Numbered from the stretch's first letter, positions 51,772 to 60,791 are shown. The stretch is DNA of 64,000 nucleotides from Bog-257 sp963834135 (GCA_963834135.1 CAWIAN010000007.1:1-64000), one strand, 5' to 3'. Notes: generated from the sequence alone by a model not told the origin. Made by a program: numbers and translations.

Positions 51772-52080
51772 ATTGAGTGACCTTTCCCAGGGGTATTTGT
51801 TATCTGCGATGTGAGCGGCAGCTGAAGGTTTGCTTCGCTGCGATATGAACTTTTGATGGCAGTGTAGATAGGAGTGCCGCGACACATCTCTCGATGGTCG
51901 TGTCGTACTCTCCAGGTTTTTGCCGGCTCGCCGGCGCGGGTTTGACATAACGTTTCAGCACCGTAGCTGAACGTCTGACAATGTCGAGGGCCTGTGCGTG
52001 TGGGACCAGAGTTCCCGCTGGGGAGGCTGACTTAAAATCGCGGCATGGGTTCCCGAAGGATGCTTCGCATTGTCTTCGAG
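51772..52080. other. Intergenic region between divergent propeller and padR genes
   Basis: No gene is supported. CGTTTCAGC-ACCGTA-GCTGAACG (51953-51975) is an 8- to 9-bp hairpin with one G-T pair, enclosed by a GACAT / ATGTC pair; it could be an operator. Promoter elements for the propeller gene could not be fixed. Confidence 0.4.
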
Positions 52081-52142
52081 CTCTCTCCTTGACAATCTAG
52101 GGGACCCGCGCTATCTTCTCCCCTAGAACGTCAAGGAGAGAG
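52081..52142 (+). promoter_or_regulatory. padR-ADOP promoter embedded in a two-part perfect dyad
   Basis: CTCTCTCCTTGAC (52081-52093) pairs with GTCAAGGAGAGAG (52130-52142), and inside it CTAGGGGA (52097-52104) pairs with TCCCCTAG (52119-52126). The four arms are symmetrically spaced by 3, 14 and 3 bases. A sigma-70-like promoter, TTGACA (52089-52094), 17 bp, TATCTT (52112-52117), lies inside, and the right outer arm contains the ribosome site AAGGAG for padR. PadR proteins bind such dyads to repress their own operon; that use here is inferred. Confidence 0.75.
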
Positions 52143-52144
52143 CG

Positions 52145-52495
52145 TTGAGTCAGCCCGACCCCCAACTGGAGTTGCTGCAAGGCACCCTCGACCTGCTGAT
52201 CTTGAAGGCCGTGTCCCTCGGCCCATTGCACGGATACGGTGTCCTGTTACGTATTCAGCAGATCTCGGGCGAGAAGCTTCTCATCCAGCAGGGATCGCTC
52301 TACCCGGCTCTCTATCGGCTGGAACATCAGGGGGCCATCGCCAGTGAGTGGGGCGAGAGCGACAACAATCGCCGCGCTAAGTATTACCAGCTCACCGCGC
52401 TCGGCCGCTCACGGTTGGGTGAAGAGGCAGCCAAGTGGAAGCGCATGTCGGGGATCATCAACGGCATTCTTCGCGCCACGCCGGAGGAAGTATGA
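52145..52495 (+). CDS. PadR-family transcriptional regulator
   Basis: The 116-residue winged-helix protein has the PadR signature LLQGTLDLLILKAVSLGPLH, GYGVLLRIQQISGEKLLIQQ, GSLYPALYRLEHQGAIASEW and RRAKYYQLTALGRSRL. It is the usual upstream partner of ADOP permeases in acidobacteria and probably represses the operon until a toxic or envelope-stress ligand binds. TTG 52145 is chosen because AAGGAG lies 6 bases before it. Its stop overlaps the permease start by ATGA, so the pair is translationally coupled. Confidence 0.9.
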   Translation: MSQPDPQLELLQGTLDLLILKAVSLGPLHGYGVLLRIQQISGEKLLIQQGSLYPALYRLEHQGAIASEWGESDNNRRAKYYQLTALGRSRLGEEAAKWKRMSGIINGILRATPEEV

Positions 52496-55305
52496 CGCCG
52501 ACAGGCTGGCTGAACGGCTTCCGGGCTCGTTGCCGCTCGTGGTGGCGTGGCGCTCGGCATCGTACGGATCTTGAAGCGGAGATGGAGGCCGAACTCCAGA
52601 GCCATCTGGCGAACCTGACTGACGATTTGATCCGTGCCGGATTCTCGCCCGCCGAAGCCGAGCGGCAGGCCCGCGTCGCGCTGGGCCCGATGCTGACGCA
52701 TAAGGAAGACATGCGCGCTTCTTACGGACTGCGCTGGTGGGATGAGCTCGGTTCCGATGTACGATACGGCGCGCGAATTCTGCTGAAGAGCCCGGGCTTC
52801 ACCGCCATCGCCGCCATTTCGCTGGCCCTGGCCATTGGAGCTAACACGGCGATCTTCTCCGTCACCAAACAGATTCTGTACGAGCGGCTGGCCGTTCCGC
52901 ATGCCGAAAACCTGCGTCTGCTGACTTGGGTCGGCACCGAAGCCCACACGGCGGTTCATAACATCTGGGGCAATTGGGACCAACTGCCGGGCGGGATGGG
53001 GACCAGTTCATCGTTCGCCTACCCGGTCTTCCAGCAACTGCGCGCCGACAATCGCGTTCTCGAAGATCTGTTCGGCTACCGGGATACCGCGGTCAATGCC
53101 AACATCCATAACCAAGCCATGCGCTTCCCGGCCGAGTTTGTTTCAGGCAACTACTACCAGGCGCTGGGAATTCGGCCGATCCTGGGCCGTGCCATTCAGG
53201 AATCGGATGCTGCCGCCTCCGGCCAGAATCCGGTCGCGCTCATCAGTTACGGGCTGTGGGAGCGCGAGTTCGGCAAATCGCCATCGGTATTGGGAGAGAC
53301 GATCCACGTTAACGGCGTTCCGCTGACGATTATCGGCGTCAATCCCAAGGGATTTACCGGCGCGAAGTATGTGCAGCAGTCGCCTGACATCTTCTTCCCG
53401 TTGACCATGCAGCCGCAGGTATGGCCGCTTCGGATGGAAGAGAATTCTGCCGCGCCTGGCGCCGCTTCCTATGGGGACGCGCTGTCCGCCTCCGGCTATT
53501 GGTGGGTGAACATCATGGGCCGCGCCAAACCGGGCGTGAGCGACAATGCTGCGCAGGCCGCGCTGAACGGCGACTTGCAAGCCATTGTGCGCGGAACGAT
53601 GCCCATCAAACCGGGCGAAGACATTCCGCAGCTTCGTCTGCAAGATGGCAGCCGCGGCGTTTCGGAACAGCAAAAGCTCTTCGCCAAGCCGATGGCAGTG
53701 CTGATGACCTTCGTCAGCTTCGTGCTGCTGCTGGCCTGCGCTAACGTAGCCAATCTGCTGCTGGCGCGCGGAGCCCGCCGCCAACGCGAGATGAGCGTGC
53801 GGCTGGCCCTGGGCGCGGGACGCCTTCGCGTCGTTCGGCAGATGCTCATTGAGAGCTTGCTGCTGGCTGCACTCGGTGGCGCGGGCGGATTGCTGACCGG
53901 CTATCTCGGCAGCATCGTGATTCCGAAGATGACCGAGACTTCCTGGGAGCGCGCGGAGGTTCACGTCCACTTCGACTGGAAGATATTTGCCTTCACCGCC
54001 GGCATTACGCTGCTGACTGGGCTGCTGTTCGGCATGGCGCCCGCACTGGCGGCTGCACGGGCCGAGGTGACGCACGGCCTGAAAGAGAGCGCACAAACCA
54101 CTACCCGTCGCCGCAAAGGCATGGCCAGCAAGTCGCTGGTCGCCTTCCAGATTGCGCTGTCCACGCTACTGGTCATCGGCGCCGGATTATTCCTGCGCAC
54201 CTTGCGCGATTTGAGCTCGATTAATGTCGGCTTTCGCACCGATCACCTGCTGCTTGCCGAGATCAGCCCGCCGCGACGGGGCTATCCGCCGGGCAAGGAC
54301 GTCGACCTGCACCGCCGTCTGGAGGAGGCCTTCGCAGCCATTCCCGGCGTGAAGTCAGTGTCGGCGGTTTCCGTTCCCTATGTCGCCGATGACAGCGACC
54401 GCGGAGACTTCATCGTCGAAGGCGAAAACGTGAAAGACGATATGAGCCAGGCGGAGTATTACAACATCGTCGGCGTAGATTTTTTCCAGACGATGGGCAT
54501 CCCGATTTTGGCTGGACGCGGTTTCGGGCCTGGCGACACGGCGACGTCGACCAAGGTCGCGGTCATCAATCAGGCGCTGGCGCGGCAGCGTTTCCCCAAC
54601 CAGAATCCCGTCGGCAAGCGGTTTGGGTGGGAGCTGGACGATACCACGCAGAAGCCCCGGGAATGGATCGAGATCGTCGGAGTGTGCGGCGACACGCGCT
54701 ACTCGGACCTGCGCACCGCTCCACCTCCGCAATACATTTTGCCGCTCGTGCAGCAGCGCCAGGTCGGCGGCATGGAGTTTGCGATCCGCACCGGTATCGA
54801 ACCGATGGCGATCGTCCCATCGCTGCGGCGCGCGCTGCAACAGGTCGATCCCAACCTACCGCCTAACCGGCTGCGCACGCAGGAACAGCAAATCGACGCG
54901 GCCATGCAGCAGGAAAAGACCTTCGTGGCGCTGACCTCCGGCTTCGGGTTGCTGGCGTTGGCGCTAGCCTCGGTGGGCATCTACGGAATCATGGCCTATT
55001 CGGTGACGCAGCGCACCAACGAGATCGGAATCCGGCTGGCGCTGGGTGCGCAGAGGAAACAAATGCGCGCCATGGTACTGCGCGAGAGTACGCTCCTCAC
55101 GTTGGCCGGAGTGGCGGCCGGCCTGGGCGCGGCACTGCTCCTCGCACGCTCGATTTCTTCCATGCTGTACGGAGTTCTGCCCAACGACCCGGTCACGATT
55201 GCCGGTGGCGCACTGCTGTTGCTGGCAGTCGCATTGGTAGCCAGCTGGATTCCAGCCGCAAGGGCAGCCAGCGTGGAGCCGATGGAAGCGCTGCGTCACG
55301 AGTAG
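52492..55305 (+). CDS. ADOP-type ABC permease (duplicated MacB/FtsX)
   Basis: The 937-residue protein starts with the ADOP prefix (about 20-65, RTDLEAEMEAELQSHLANLT), a membrane segment and two MacB-PCD/FtsX halves. KSPGFTAIAAISLALAIGAN near residue 105 begins the first half and RTDHLLLAEISPPRRGYPPG sits in the second. FtsX blocks appear at LLACANVANLLLARGARRQR and, at the end, MAYSVTQRTNEIGIRLALGA. Eight membrane segments are expected. No ATPase gene is adjacent, as usual for these orphan permeases. The family is linked to export or envelope remodelling, without a settled substrate. Confidence 0.9.
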   Translation: MTPTGWLNGFRARCRSWWRGARHRTDLEAEMEAELQSHLANLTDDLIRAGFSPAEAERQARVALGPMLTHKEDMRASYGLRWWDELGSDVRYGARILLKSPGFTAIAAISLALAIGANTAIFSVTKQILYERLAVPHAENLRLLTWVGTEAHTAVHNIWGNWDQLPGGMGTSSSFAYPVFQQLRADNRVLEDLFGYRDTAVNANIHNQAMRFPAEFVSGNYYQALGIRPILGRAIQESDAAASGQNPVALISYGLWEREFGKSPSVLGETIHVNGVPLTIIGVNPKGFTGAKYVQQSPDIFFPLTMQPQVWPLRMEENSAAPGAASYGDALSASGYWWVNIMGRAKPGVSDNAAQAALNGDLQAIVRGTMPIKPGEDIPQLRLQDGSRGVSEQQKLFAKPMAVLMTFVSFVLLLACANVANLLLARGARRQREMSVRLALGAGRLRVVRQMLIESLLLAALGGAGGLLTGYLGSIVIPKMTETSWERAEVHVHFDWKIFAFTAGITLLTGLLFGMAPALAAARAEVTHGLKESAQTTTRRRKGMASKSLVAFQIALSTLLVIGAGLFLRTLRDLSSINVGFRTDHLLLAEISPPRRGYPPGKDVDLHRRLEEAFAAIPGVKSVSAVSVPYVADDSDRGDFIVEGENVKDDMSQAEYYNIVGVDFFQTMGIPILAGRGFGPGDTATSTKVAVINQALARQRFPNQNPVGKRFGWELDDTTQKPREWIEIVGVCGDTRYSDLRTAPPPQYILPLVQQRQVGGMEFAIRTGIEPMAIVPSLRRALQQVDPNLPPNRLRTQEQQIDAAMQQEKTFVALTSGFGLLALALASVGIYGIMAYSVTQRTNEIGIRLALGAQRKQMRAMVLRESTLLTLAGVAAGLGAALLLARSISSMLYGVLPNDPVTIAGGALLLLAVALVASWIPAARAASVEPMEALRHE

Positions 55306-55668
55306 ACGTTACGGGTTTAGGGAAAAATTAGCCCCGCGCGTCGCTCACATATCCCTATTTCAACTGGGGTAGATGTGGGGGCAGCGAAGCGCAGGGCCAG
55401 GGGTATGCGTTGCGGCGGAGTTTACTCCCCGGGTCGTAAGGAAGTCGTAAAGATGCACCTCTGATCATGTTCATCGATGGGTTCTGACATCGGAAACTTC
55501 CGAGTCTCGAAAGCCACGAGATTGCGGGACTCTACTTGATTTTTCCAGGTTCCTCGGCGGACGACAGGTTACTATTCCCGTAAAAGTCATTACCCTTCTA
55601 ACGAAATAACAATTCACTACTAGTGCTTCCCATCAGGCTGTTACTATTCCCCCAAATCCAAACTAACT
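55306..55668. other. Intergenic region upstream of the GloVer gene
   Basis: No gene is supported. A degenerate family A hairpin (GAGTCTCGAAAGCCACGAGATTGC) lies near 55500-55530. GTTACTATTCCC occurs twice, at 55568-55579 and 55640-55651, 72 bp apart, and may be a regulator site. The AT content rises toward 55650, where the promoter of the downstream gene probably lies. Confidence 0.4.
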
Positions 55669-55757
55669 GCGAGGTAGTTTGCACCACACGCCGGTGGTGA
55701 AGCGCCAATCCATCAGGGATGGATATGAACTTAATCGGTTGAGTTAACTACCTCAGC
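55669..55757 (+). ncRNA. Candidate structured leader RNA (four-stem, cloverleaf-like)
   Basis: A 9-bp closing stem GAGGTAGTT (55671-55679) / AACTACCTC (55746-55754) encloses three consecutive hairpins: CACCAC / GTGGTG (55682-55699), ATCCATC-AGG-GATGGAT (55708-55724) and AACTTA / TGAGTT with one G-U (55728-55745), the last stacked directly on the closing stem. It ends 14 bases before the GloVer ATG and includes no repeat-family sequence. It is not a tRNA (no T-loop motif) and matches no riboswitch consensus I know. A cis-regulatory role is inferred. Confidence 0.5.
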
Positions 55758-55771
55758 TTTTGCCAGGACAC

Positions 55772-58102
55772 ATGACCGCCAAAACACTTCGTCTTTTTTG
55801 CCTATTCTGGGTGGCTACGGTTGTAGTTTCGACCGCACAGACTCTAACCACCCTGGCCGCTTTCAACTTCGCAAACGGACAAGAACCATACGGAGGAGTC
55901 ATCCAGGGATCGGATGGCAATTTCTACGGGACCACCTATCTCGGCGGAGTCTATGGGCGCGGGACGGTATTCAAAATGAGCCCGTCCGGTGAACTGACCA
56001 CGCTGTATTCCTTTTGTTCCTTGCGAAGCTGTGTGGATGGCACGCAGCCGGCCGCACCTCTAGTGCAAGGTTCCGACGGTAATCTCTACGGGACAACCGA
56101 GTTTGGCGGGCTAAACGCTGCTGGAGGCACCATCTTCAGAATTTCGCCCAGTGGAAATTTCGCCACCGTCTACGATTTTTGCACTGGCCAGTGTTTGGAC
56201 GGCGCCGGCCCTGTGGCCGGTTTGGTGCAGGGTTCGGATGGTAATTTCTACGGCGTCGCCGAGGCCGGCGGTTCATCTTCTTACGGCACGATCTTTAAAT
56301 TCAATCCCAATAGTGGCGTTCTAACTCCGCTGTATAACTTCTGTACGCAAAGCGCCTGTCCGGATGGGGCCCAGCCGTCGGCGGCGTTAGTTCAAGGTAT
56401 GGATGGAAGCTTCTATGGCGTGACTCGCAGTGGCGGCCTTGGCGTAATCAGGGAAATCGGAGGGGGCACAGCTTTTAAGATCACACCCGATGGGGCATTC
56501 ACTCTGCTGTACCAGTTCTGCGCGCAGGCGAACTGTACCGATGGAAGCTATCCTTCCGCGTCCTTGGTACAGGCACCCGATGGAAACTTTTATGGCACAA
56601 CCTATTACGGCGGGACAGCCACCTGCGGCATCGGTGGCTGCGGTACCGTCTTCAAGATGACTCCGAATGGCAGCCTGACAACCCTTTACAGATTTGCTTC
56701 GGGCGGCGAGAGCGACGGTGCCTATCCGTATTCACCGCTGGTCCAGGTCAACGACGGAAACTTCTACGGAACAACTCAGGGCGGTGGTTCGCTCCAGTAT
56801 GGGGGCACGATTTTCCAAATCTCCCCCACCGGCACACTGACAACGCTATATGCATTTTGCTTGCAGGGCGGGGACTGCGCGGACGGCGAATATCCCCAGG
56901 GAACACTGTATTTCGCCACCGATGGAAATTTTTATGGAGCAACTCGTGAAGGCGGAGCGAACGGAGACGGAACGGTTTTCAAGTTTTCCAACAACATCTT
57001 TCTGAGCCCGGTGCAGTTCGTACCGGTCACACCCTGCCGCCTGGTCGATACCCGGCAGACGCAAAACCCGATCGTGGGTGGAACCTTCCAGGATTTTGCC
57101 GTGCCGCAACTCGGTGGTTGCAACATACCTGCCAGCGCCGTGGCCTATTCGCTCAACGTCACCGCACTCCCGCAGGGACGGCTGGGGTATCTGACGATCT
57201 GGCCTGCGGGAAGAGCGCAGGCAACAGTCTCGACCATGAACTCTCCCGACGGCCGGATCAAGGCGAATGCGGCAATCGTGCCTGCGGGCGCCGCCGGCGC
57301 CGTGAGTGTCTACGCCAGCAACACCACCAACCTTCTGCTGGATGTTAACGGCTATTTCGCCGCTCCCGGGCCGCAGACGTATCAGTTCTATCCGCTGACG
57401 CCCTGCCGCATCATCGACACGCGCAACGGTCAACATGGAGGCTCGTTGCAGGCAGGAGTCGAGCGCGACTATGCGATTCCGGGCAATTGCGGCGTTCCCA
57501 GCGGAGCTACGGCGTACTCCTTCAATGTGACCGTGCTTCCGGCCGCCGGTGGACTGGATTATCTGACCGTCTGGCCGCAGGGCGAAGCGCGGCCCACCGT
57601 TTCGACCCTGAACGATTCCACCGGAACCAACACGGCCAACGCCGCCATCGTACCGGCGGGACTCAACAACACCACGGCGTTTTATGCACACAACAACAAC
57701 ACCGACCTGCTGCTGGACGTGAACGGCTACTTCGCGGCGCCGGGCTCGGGAGGGCTCTCGCTCTATCCCGTTGTTCCGTGCCGTGCGCTCGACACGCGGC
57801 AGAACAATGGCCAGCCGTTTTCAGGAGAGCTGACGATCAACGTTGCCGGCAGCGCGTGCGCTACGCCGCCTGGGGCAGAAGCTTACGTGATGAATGCGAC
57901 CGTCGTACCCCCGGGACCCATGCCGTATCTGACCCTCTGGCCTGACGGAAGCCCTCAGCCCACCGTGTCGACGCTCAACGCCGGAGACGGATTCATCACT
58001 TCCAACATGGCAATCGTGCCCACCGCGAATGGCTCCATCGACGCCTACGCCGCCCGATTGACCCAGCTGCTCATGGACATCTACGGATACTTCGCGCCGT
58101 AG
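55772..58102 (+). CDS. Secreted GloVer-repeat surface protein with three C-terminal modules
   Basis: The 776-residue product has a signal peptide (LFCLFWVATVVVSTAQT). Residues about 28-405 hold seven GloVer repeats (TIGR03803 type), each with a core like LVQGSDGNFYGTTEFGG or LVQVNDGNFYGTTQGGG and a GTVFKM-like strand; these should form a beta-propeller. Three modules follow at about 413, 538 and 663, each opening with TPCRLVDTR-like sequence and closing LLLDVNGYFA; the last ends LLMDIYGYFAP at the stop. A role in the outer surface or matrix is inferred. ATG 55772 follows AGGA; a TTG at 55760 is also in frame. Confidence 0.85.
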   Translation: MTAKTLRLFCLFWVATVVVSTAQTLTTLAAFNFANGQEPYGGVIQGSDGNFYGTTYLGGVYGRGTVFKMSPSGELTTLYSFCSLRSCVDGTQPAAPLVQGSDGNLYGTTEFGGLNAAGGTIFRISPSGNFATVYDFCTGQCLDGAGPVAGLVQGSDGNFYGVAEAGGSSSYGTIFKFNPNSGVLTPLYNFCTQSACPDGAQPSAALVQGMDGSFYGVTRSGGLGVIREIGGGTAFKITPDGAFTLLYQFCAQANCTDGSYPSASLVQAPDGNFYGTTYYGGTATCGIGGCGTVFKMTPNGSLTTLYRFASGGESDGAYPYSPLVQVNDGNFYGTTQGGGSLQYGGTIFQISPTGTLTTLYAFCLQGGDCADGEYPQGTLYFATDGNFYGATREGGANGDGTVFKFSNNIFLSPVQFVPVTPCRLVDTRQTQNPIVGGTFQDFAVPQLGGCNIPASAVAYSLNVTALPQGRLGYLTIWPAGRAQATVSTMNSPDGRIKANAAIVPAGAAGAVSVYASNTTNLLLDVNGYFAAPGPQTYQFYPLTPCRIIDTRNGQHGGSLQAGVERDYAIPGNCGVPSGATAYSFNVTVLPAAGGLDYLTVWPQGEARPTVSTLNDSTGTNTANAAIVPAGLNNTTAFYAHNNNTDLLLDVNGYFAAPGSGGLSLYPVVPCRALDTRQNNGQPFSGELTINVAGSACATPPGAEAYVMNATVVPPGPMPYLTLWPDGSPQPTVSTLNAGDGFITSNMAIVPTANGSIDAYAARLTQLLMDIYGYFAP

Positions 58103-58119
58103 GAACAAGCGCTTTCCGG

Positions 58120-58290
58120 GCCCCATGTCCGGCGGTTTTCGAGACGTGGGGTTTTCCGTCAAAGTCCTAAAATCCGAACGGTTCTAAACGCCATCAGACT
58201 TGGTTCGACCGACATAAATCCCAGTCATCTCCCTCGACAGGTTCGGACATCGAAAAACCCCCGGTCTCGAAAGTCGTGAGACCCAGACTT
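58120..58290. repeat. Two degenerate family A hairpins after the GloVer gene
   Basis: CCCCATGTC...GAGACGTGGGG with T-rich tail (58120-58155) and GGTCTCGAAAGTCGTGAGACC (58263-58283) carry family A stems but have lost much of the GGTGCCCC flank. The first lies 17 bp after the stop codon. Confidence 0.55.
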
Positions 58291-58321
58291 TTCGGTACAC
58301 AGAACCTCGACCAACCCTCTG

Positions 58322-58798
58322 TTACTGGTGCTCGGTCTCACCCGCCAGCAGTTCGACGGCGTGCGGCAAGACGCCAATCACGGCTTGCAGCGATTGCGCA
58401 GCGCCGCTTGGGCTGCCCGGGAGATTAAGGATCAGCGTGCGCCCGCGTACGCCGCAAACGCCACGGCTGAGAATGGCGAACGCCGTATGCTCCTGGCCCG
58501 CCGCGCGCATCTTTTCCGAAATGCCTTCGATGAATCGCGAACACACCGCCCGCGTCGCTTCGGGCGTGACATCGCGCTCGGCGATGCCGGTGCCGCCCGT
58601 GGTGACGATCAACTGCACGTGATCGCTGAGATCGATCAGCGCCGATTCAATGGTCGCCTGCTCGTCGGGAACGACCTCCTGCTGCGTGACCTCGAATCCG
58701 TTTTGCCGGAGCAACTCCACAGTGGCCGGACCCGAGACGTCGGCACGTTCGCCTCGGGAAGAGGAATCGCTGATGGTAAGAACGGCGGCAGTTTTCAT
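58322..58798 (-). CDS. mog: MogA/MoaB-type molybdopterin adenylyltransferase-like protein
   Basis: The 158-residue protein has the MoCF-binding fold: AAVLTISDSSSRGERADVSG at the N terminus, the molybdopterin loop IVTTGGTGIAERDVTPEATR, and LILNLPGSPSGAAQSLQAVI near the end. These proteins adenylylate molybdopterin (MogA) or have a related role (MoaB). Which of the two cannot be told. It is encoded on the same strand as moaC and moeA, forming a molybdenum-cofactor cluster. The start at 58798 gives MKTAAVLTISD. Confidence 0.85.
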   Translation of the reverse strand: MKTAAVLTISDSSSRGERADVSGPATVELLRQNGFEVTQQEVVPDEQATIESALIDLSDHVQLIVTTGGTGIAERDVTPEATRAVCSRFIEGISEKMRAAGQEHTAFAILSRGVCGVRGRTLILNLPGSPSGAAQSLQAVIGVLPHAVELLAGETEHQ

Positions 58799-58935
58799 AG
58801 GTGATGGCCTATCTTGCTTTGCGTGAAGCACGCCTTCAGGCGTGCCGCTTCATCCGCACTACAGGACACAACAAGAAATTCAAAATGCGGCTTCGCCCAG
58901 CATTACACCTGCACAACATGATTCGGCGCACGCAT

Positions 58936-59424
58936 TTAACCTTTGTGCGACTTCCGCGAGTAGTCCCCGCTCTTACCGCCCGACTTGCGCTGGAGCACCA
59001 CCTCGCGAATCTCGATACCTTTGTCCAGTGCTTTACACATGTCATACACTGTCAGAGCTGCCACCGACGCCGCCACCAGCGCTTCCATTTCCACCCCGGT
59101 TTCGGCGGTAGTGCGCACCAGCGTGTGAATCGCGATCCCGTCTTTTCGTATTTGGACGTCGACCTCGACCTTGCTCAAAGGAAGAGGATGGCACATGGGA
59201 ATCAGCTCAGAGGTCCGCTTCGCCGCCATGATACCCGCGACCCGCGCGACTTCCAGCGGATCGCCCTTCGGATTCTGCGGCAACGCCCGCAGCACCTCGC
59301 GACTCATCGAGACAAACGCGGAAGCCTCGGCCTCGCGCACTGTGGGCTTCTTGCCCGACACATCAACCATCGAGGCACGGCCGGTCGCGTCATAGTGAGA
59401 GAGCTTCTTCGCCGGTTTCTTCAT
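58936..59424 (-). CDS. moaC: Cyclic pyranopterin monophosphate synthase MoaC
   Basis: MoaC forms cyclic pyranopterin monophosphate from the MoaA product in the first stage of molybdenum cofactor synthesis. Signatures are LSHYDATGRASMVDVSGKKP, the active-site stretch AAKRTSELIPMCHPLPLSKV, and GVEMEALVAASVAALTVYDM with catalytic Lys in MCKALDKGIEI. Length 162 is standard. It lies between mogA-like and moeA genes, and a family C hairpin (58828-58846) sits in the gap downstream of it. Confidence 0.95.
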   Translation of the reverse strand: MKKPAKKLSHYDATGRASMVDVSGKKPTVREAEASAFVSMSREVLRALPQNPKGDPLEVARVAGIMAAKRTSELIPMCHPLPLSKVEVDVQIRKDGIAIHTLVRTTAETGVEMEALVAASVAALTVYDMCKALDKGIEIREVVLQRKSGGKSGDYSRKSHKG

Positions 59425-59546
59425 GCGTACGCAACATCATAGCCCAGCGCAAGAAAGAGAAAGAATTTTGCCCTCGGAAAGATCCGGAGTTCGGGTGGAA
59501 GGAAGCTAGCTTTCGCCCTGCGGTCTCTGCTTCGGCATCCGGCGAC

Positions 59547-60791
59547 TCACACCATCAAAACCGTAATGATCTCTCCTGCGCGAAACTCTTGTTTATTCTG
59601 AGGTACCACAATGTAGCAGTTGGCGCGCGACGCGGCCATCAGGTCGCCCGAACCCTGCCAGCGAATCAACTCGACCTCCGGCCGCTCGATCGCTCCGGTC
59701 AACTTTGCCGGCAGGAATCTGGTCAGCCCGGTCTTGCTGGTGAACTCCTGCTTGAGTGCGGCTTGGGTGAATGGCAACGCTTGTGATGTGGCCCCTGCGA
59801 GCGCGTCCAGCACCGGCCGGACGAAGAGCTGAAAGGTCACCATGGTCGACACCGGATTTCCCGGCAAGCCGAAAAACGGCGTAGTGTCTGCGCCATCCCT
59901 CATTTCCCCGAACACCACCGGCTTTCCGGGTTGAATCAACGCGCCGGTAAAGAAAAATTTCGTCTCAAACGATGCCAGCACCTGCTCGACCAGATCGTAT
60001 TTACCCATCGAAACGCCGCCGGTAACGAGCAGCAGATCGGCTTCCATGCCCTTGCGCAGCAGCAGCGCCAGTTCGTCCGCTTCGTCGCGAGCCACCGGAA
60101 GAATGAGCGCGTCGCCACCCGCTGCGCGCACCTGCGCCGCCAGCGAGTAGCTATTCGAATTGCGAATCTCGTTCGGCCCCGGCCGTAGATTGATGTCGAC
60201 CAGTTCGTCGCCCGTAGCCAGAATTGCCACGCGCGGCCGGCGATGGACAGCCACGTCCGCTCGCCCGATCGCCGCAGCCACAGCCACGATCGCGTGATTC
60301 ACGCGCATACCGCGAGCCACCATGACATCGCCCGCTCGCGCCTCCGATCCCGCGCCGACCACGTTCTCGCCCGGAATCACCGATCGCCGAACCGTTACCG
60401 ACTCTCCGCTGCGCTCGGTAAACTCCACCATCATCACCGCGTCTGCGCCCGCGGGAACGGGAGCGCCCGTCATGATCTCGACCGCCTCGCCGGCATTCAC
60501 CTGAACGTCGCTCTCGGCTGGCGTTGCGCCGGCGCGAATTTCTCCCACGACCTTGAAGCGCGCGGGCGAGTTTGTCGTGTCGGCGGCGCGAACCGCAAAG
60601 CCGTCCCGGGTCGATCGCGGAAATGGAGGGAAGTCGCGGTCGGCACGCAAGTCTTCCGCGAGCGCCAGTCCCGCCGCATCCAGCAGCGACAGCATCCGCG
60701 GGTCTGTCGGACGAATCGCCGCAGCATAATCCTCGACGCGTTGCCGCGCCTCGAGGAACGTCGGGATCTTGGGTTCGTGTTTACTGGTCAT
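59547..60791 (-). CDS. moeA: Molybdopterin molybdenumtransferase MoeA
   Basis: MoeA inserts molybdate into adenylylated molybdopterin. Motifs include FPPFPRSTRDGFAVRAADTT (domain III start), EIMTGAPVPAGADAVMMVE, the substrate loop LLVTGGVSMGKYDLVEQVL and FFGLPGNPVSTMVTFQLFVR. The 414-residue length and the four-domain order fit MoeA. ATG 60791 gives MTSKHEPKIPTFLEARQRV; an ATG four codons upstream (60803) is an alternative. Together with mogA-like and moaC it makes most of the later cofactor pathway; moaA, moaD and moaE are not in the window. Confidence 0.95.
   Translation of the reverse strand: MTSKHEPKIPTFLEARQRVEDYAAAIRPTDPRMLSLLDAAGLALAEDLRADRDFPPFPRSTRDGFAVRAADTTNSPARFKVVGEIRAGATPAESDVQVNAGEAVEIMTGAPVPAGADAVMMVEFTERSGESVTVRRSVIPGENVVGAGSEARAGDVMVARGMRVNHAIVAVAAAIGRADVAVHRRPRVAILATGDELVDINLRPGPNEIRNSNSYSLAAQVRAAGGDALILPVARDEADELALLLRKGMEADLLLVTGGVSMGKYDLVEQVLASFETKFFFTGALIQPGKPVVFGEMRDGADTTPFFGLPGNPVSTMVTFQLFVRPVLDALAGATSQALPFTQAALKQEFTSKTGLTRFLPAKLTGAIERPEVELIRWQGSGDLMAASRANCYIVVPQNKQEFRAGEIITVLMV

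Noticed and set aside
55669..55757. Possible tRNA because of the cloverleaf-like fold
   Set aside because: No TTCGA-type T-loop, no CCA-side geometry, a 9-bp closing stem and wrong loop sizes.
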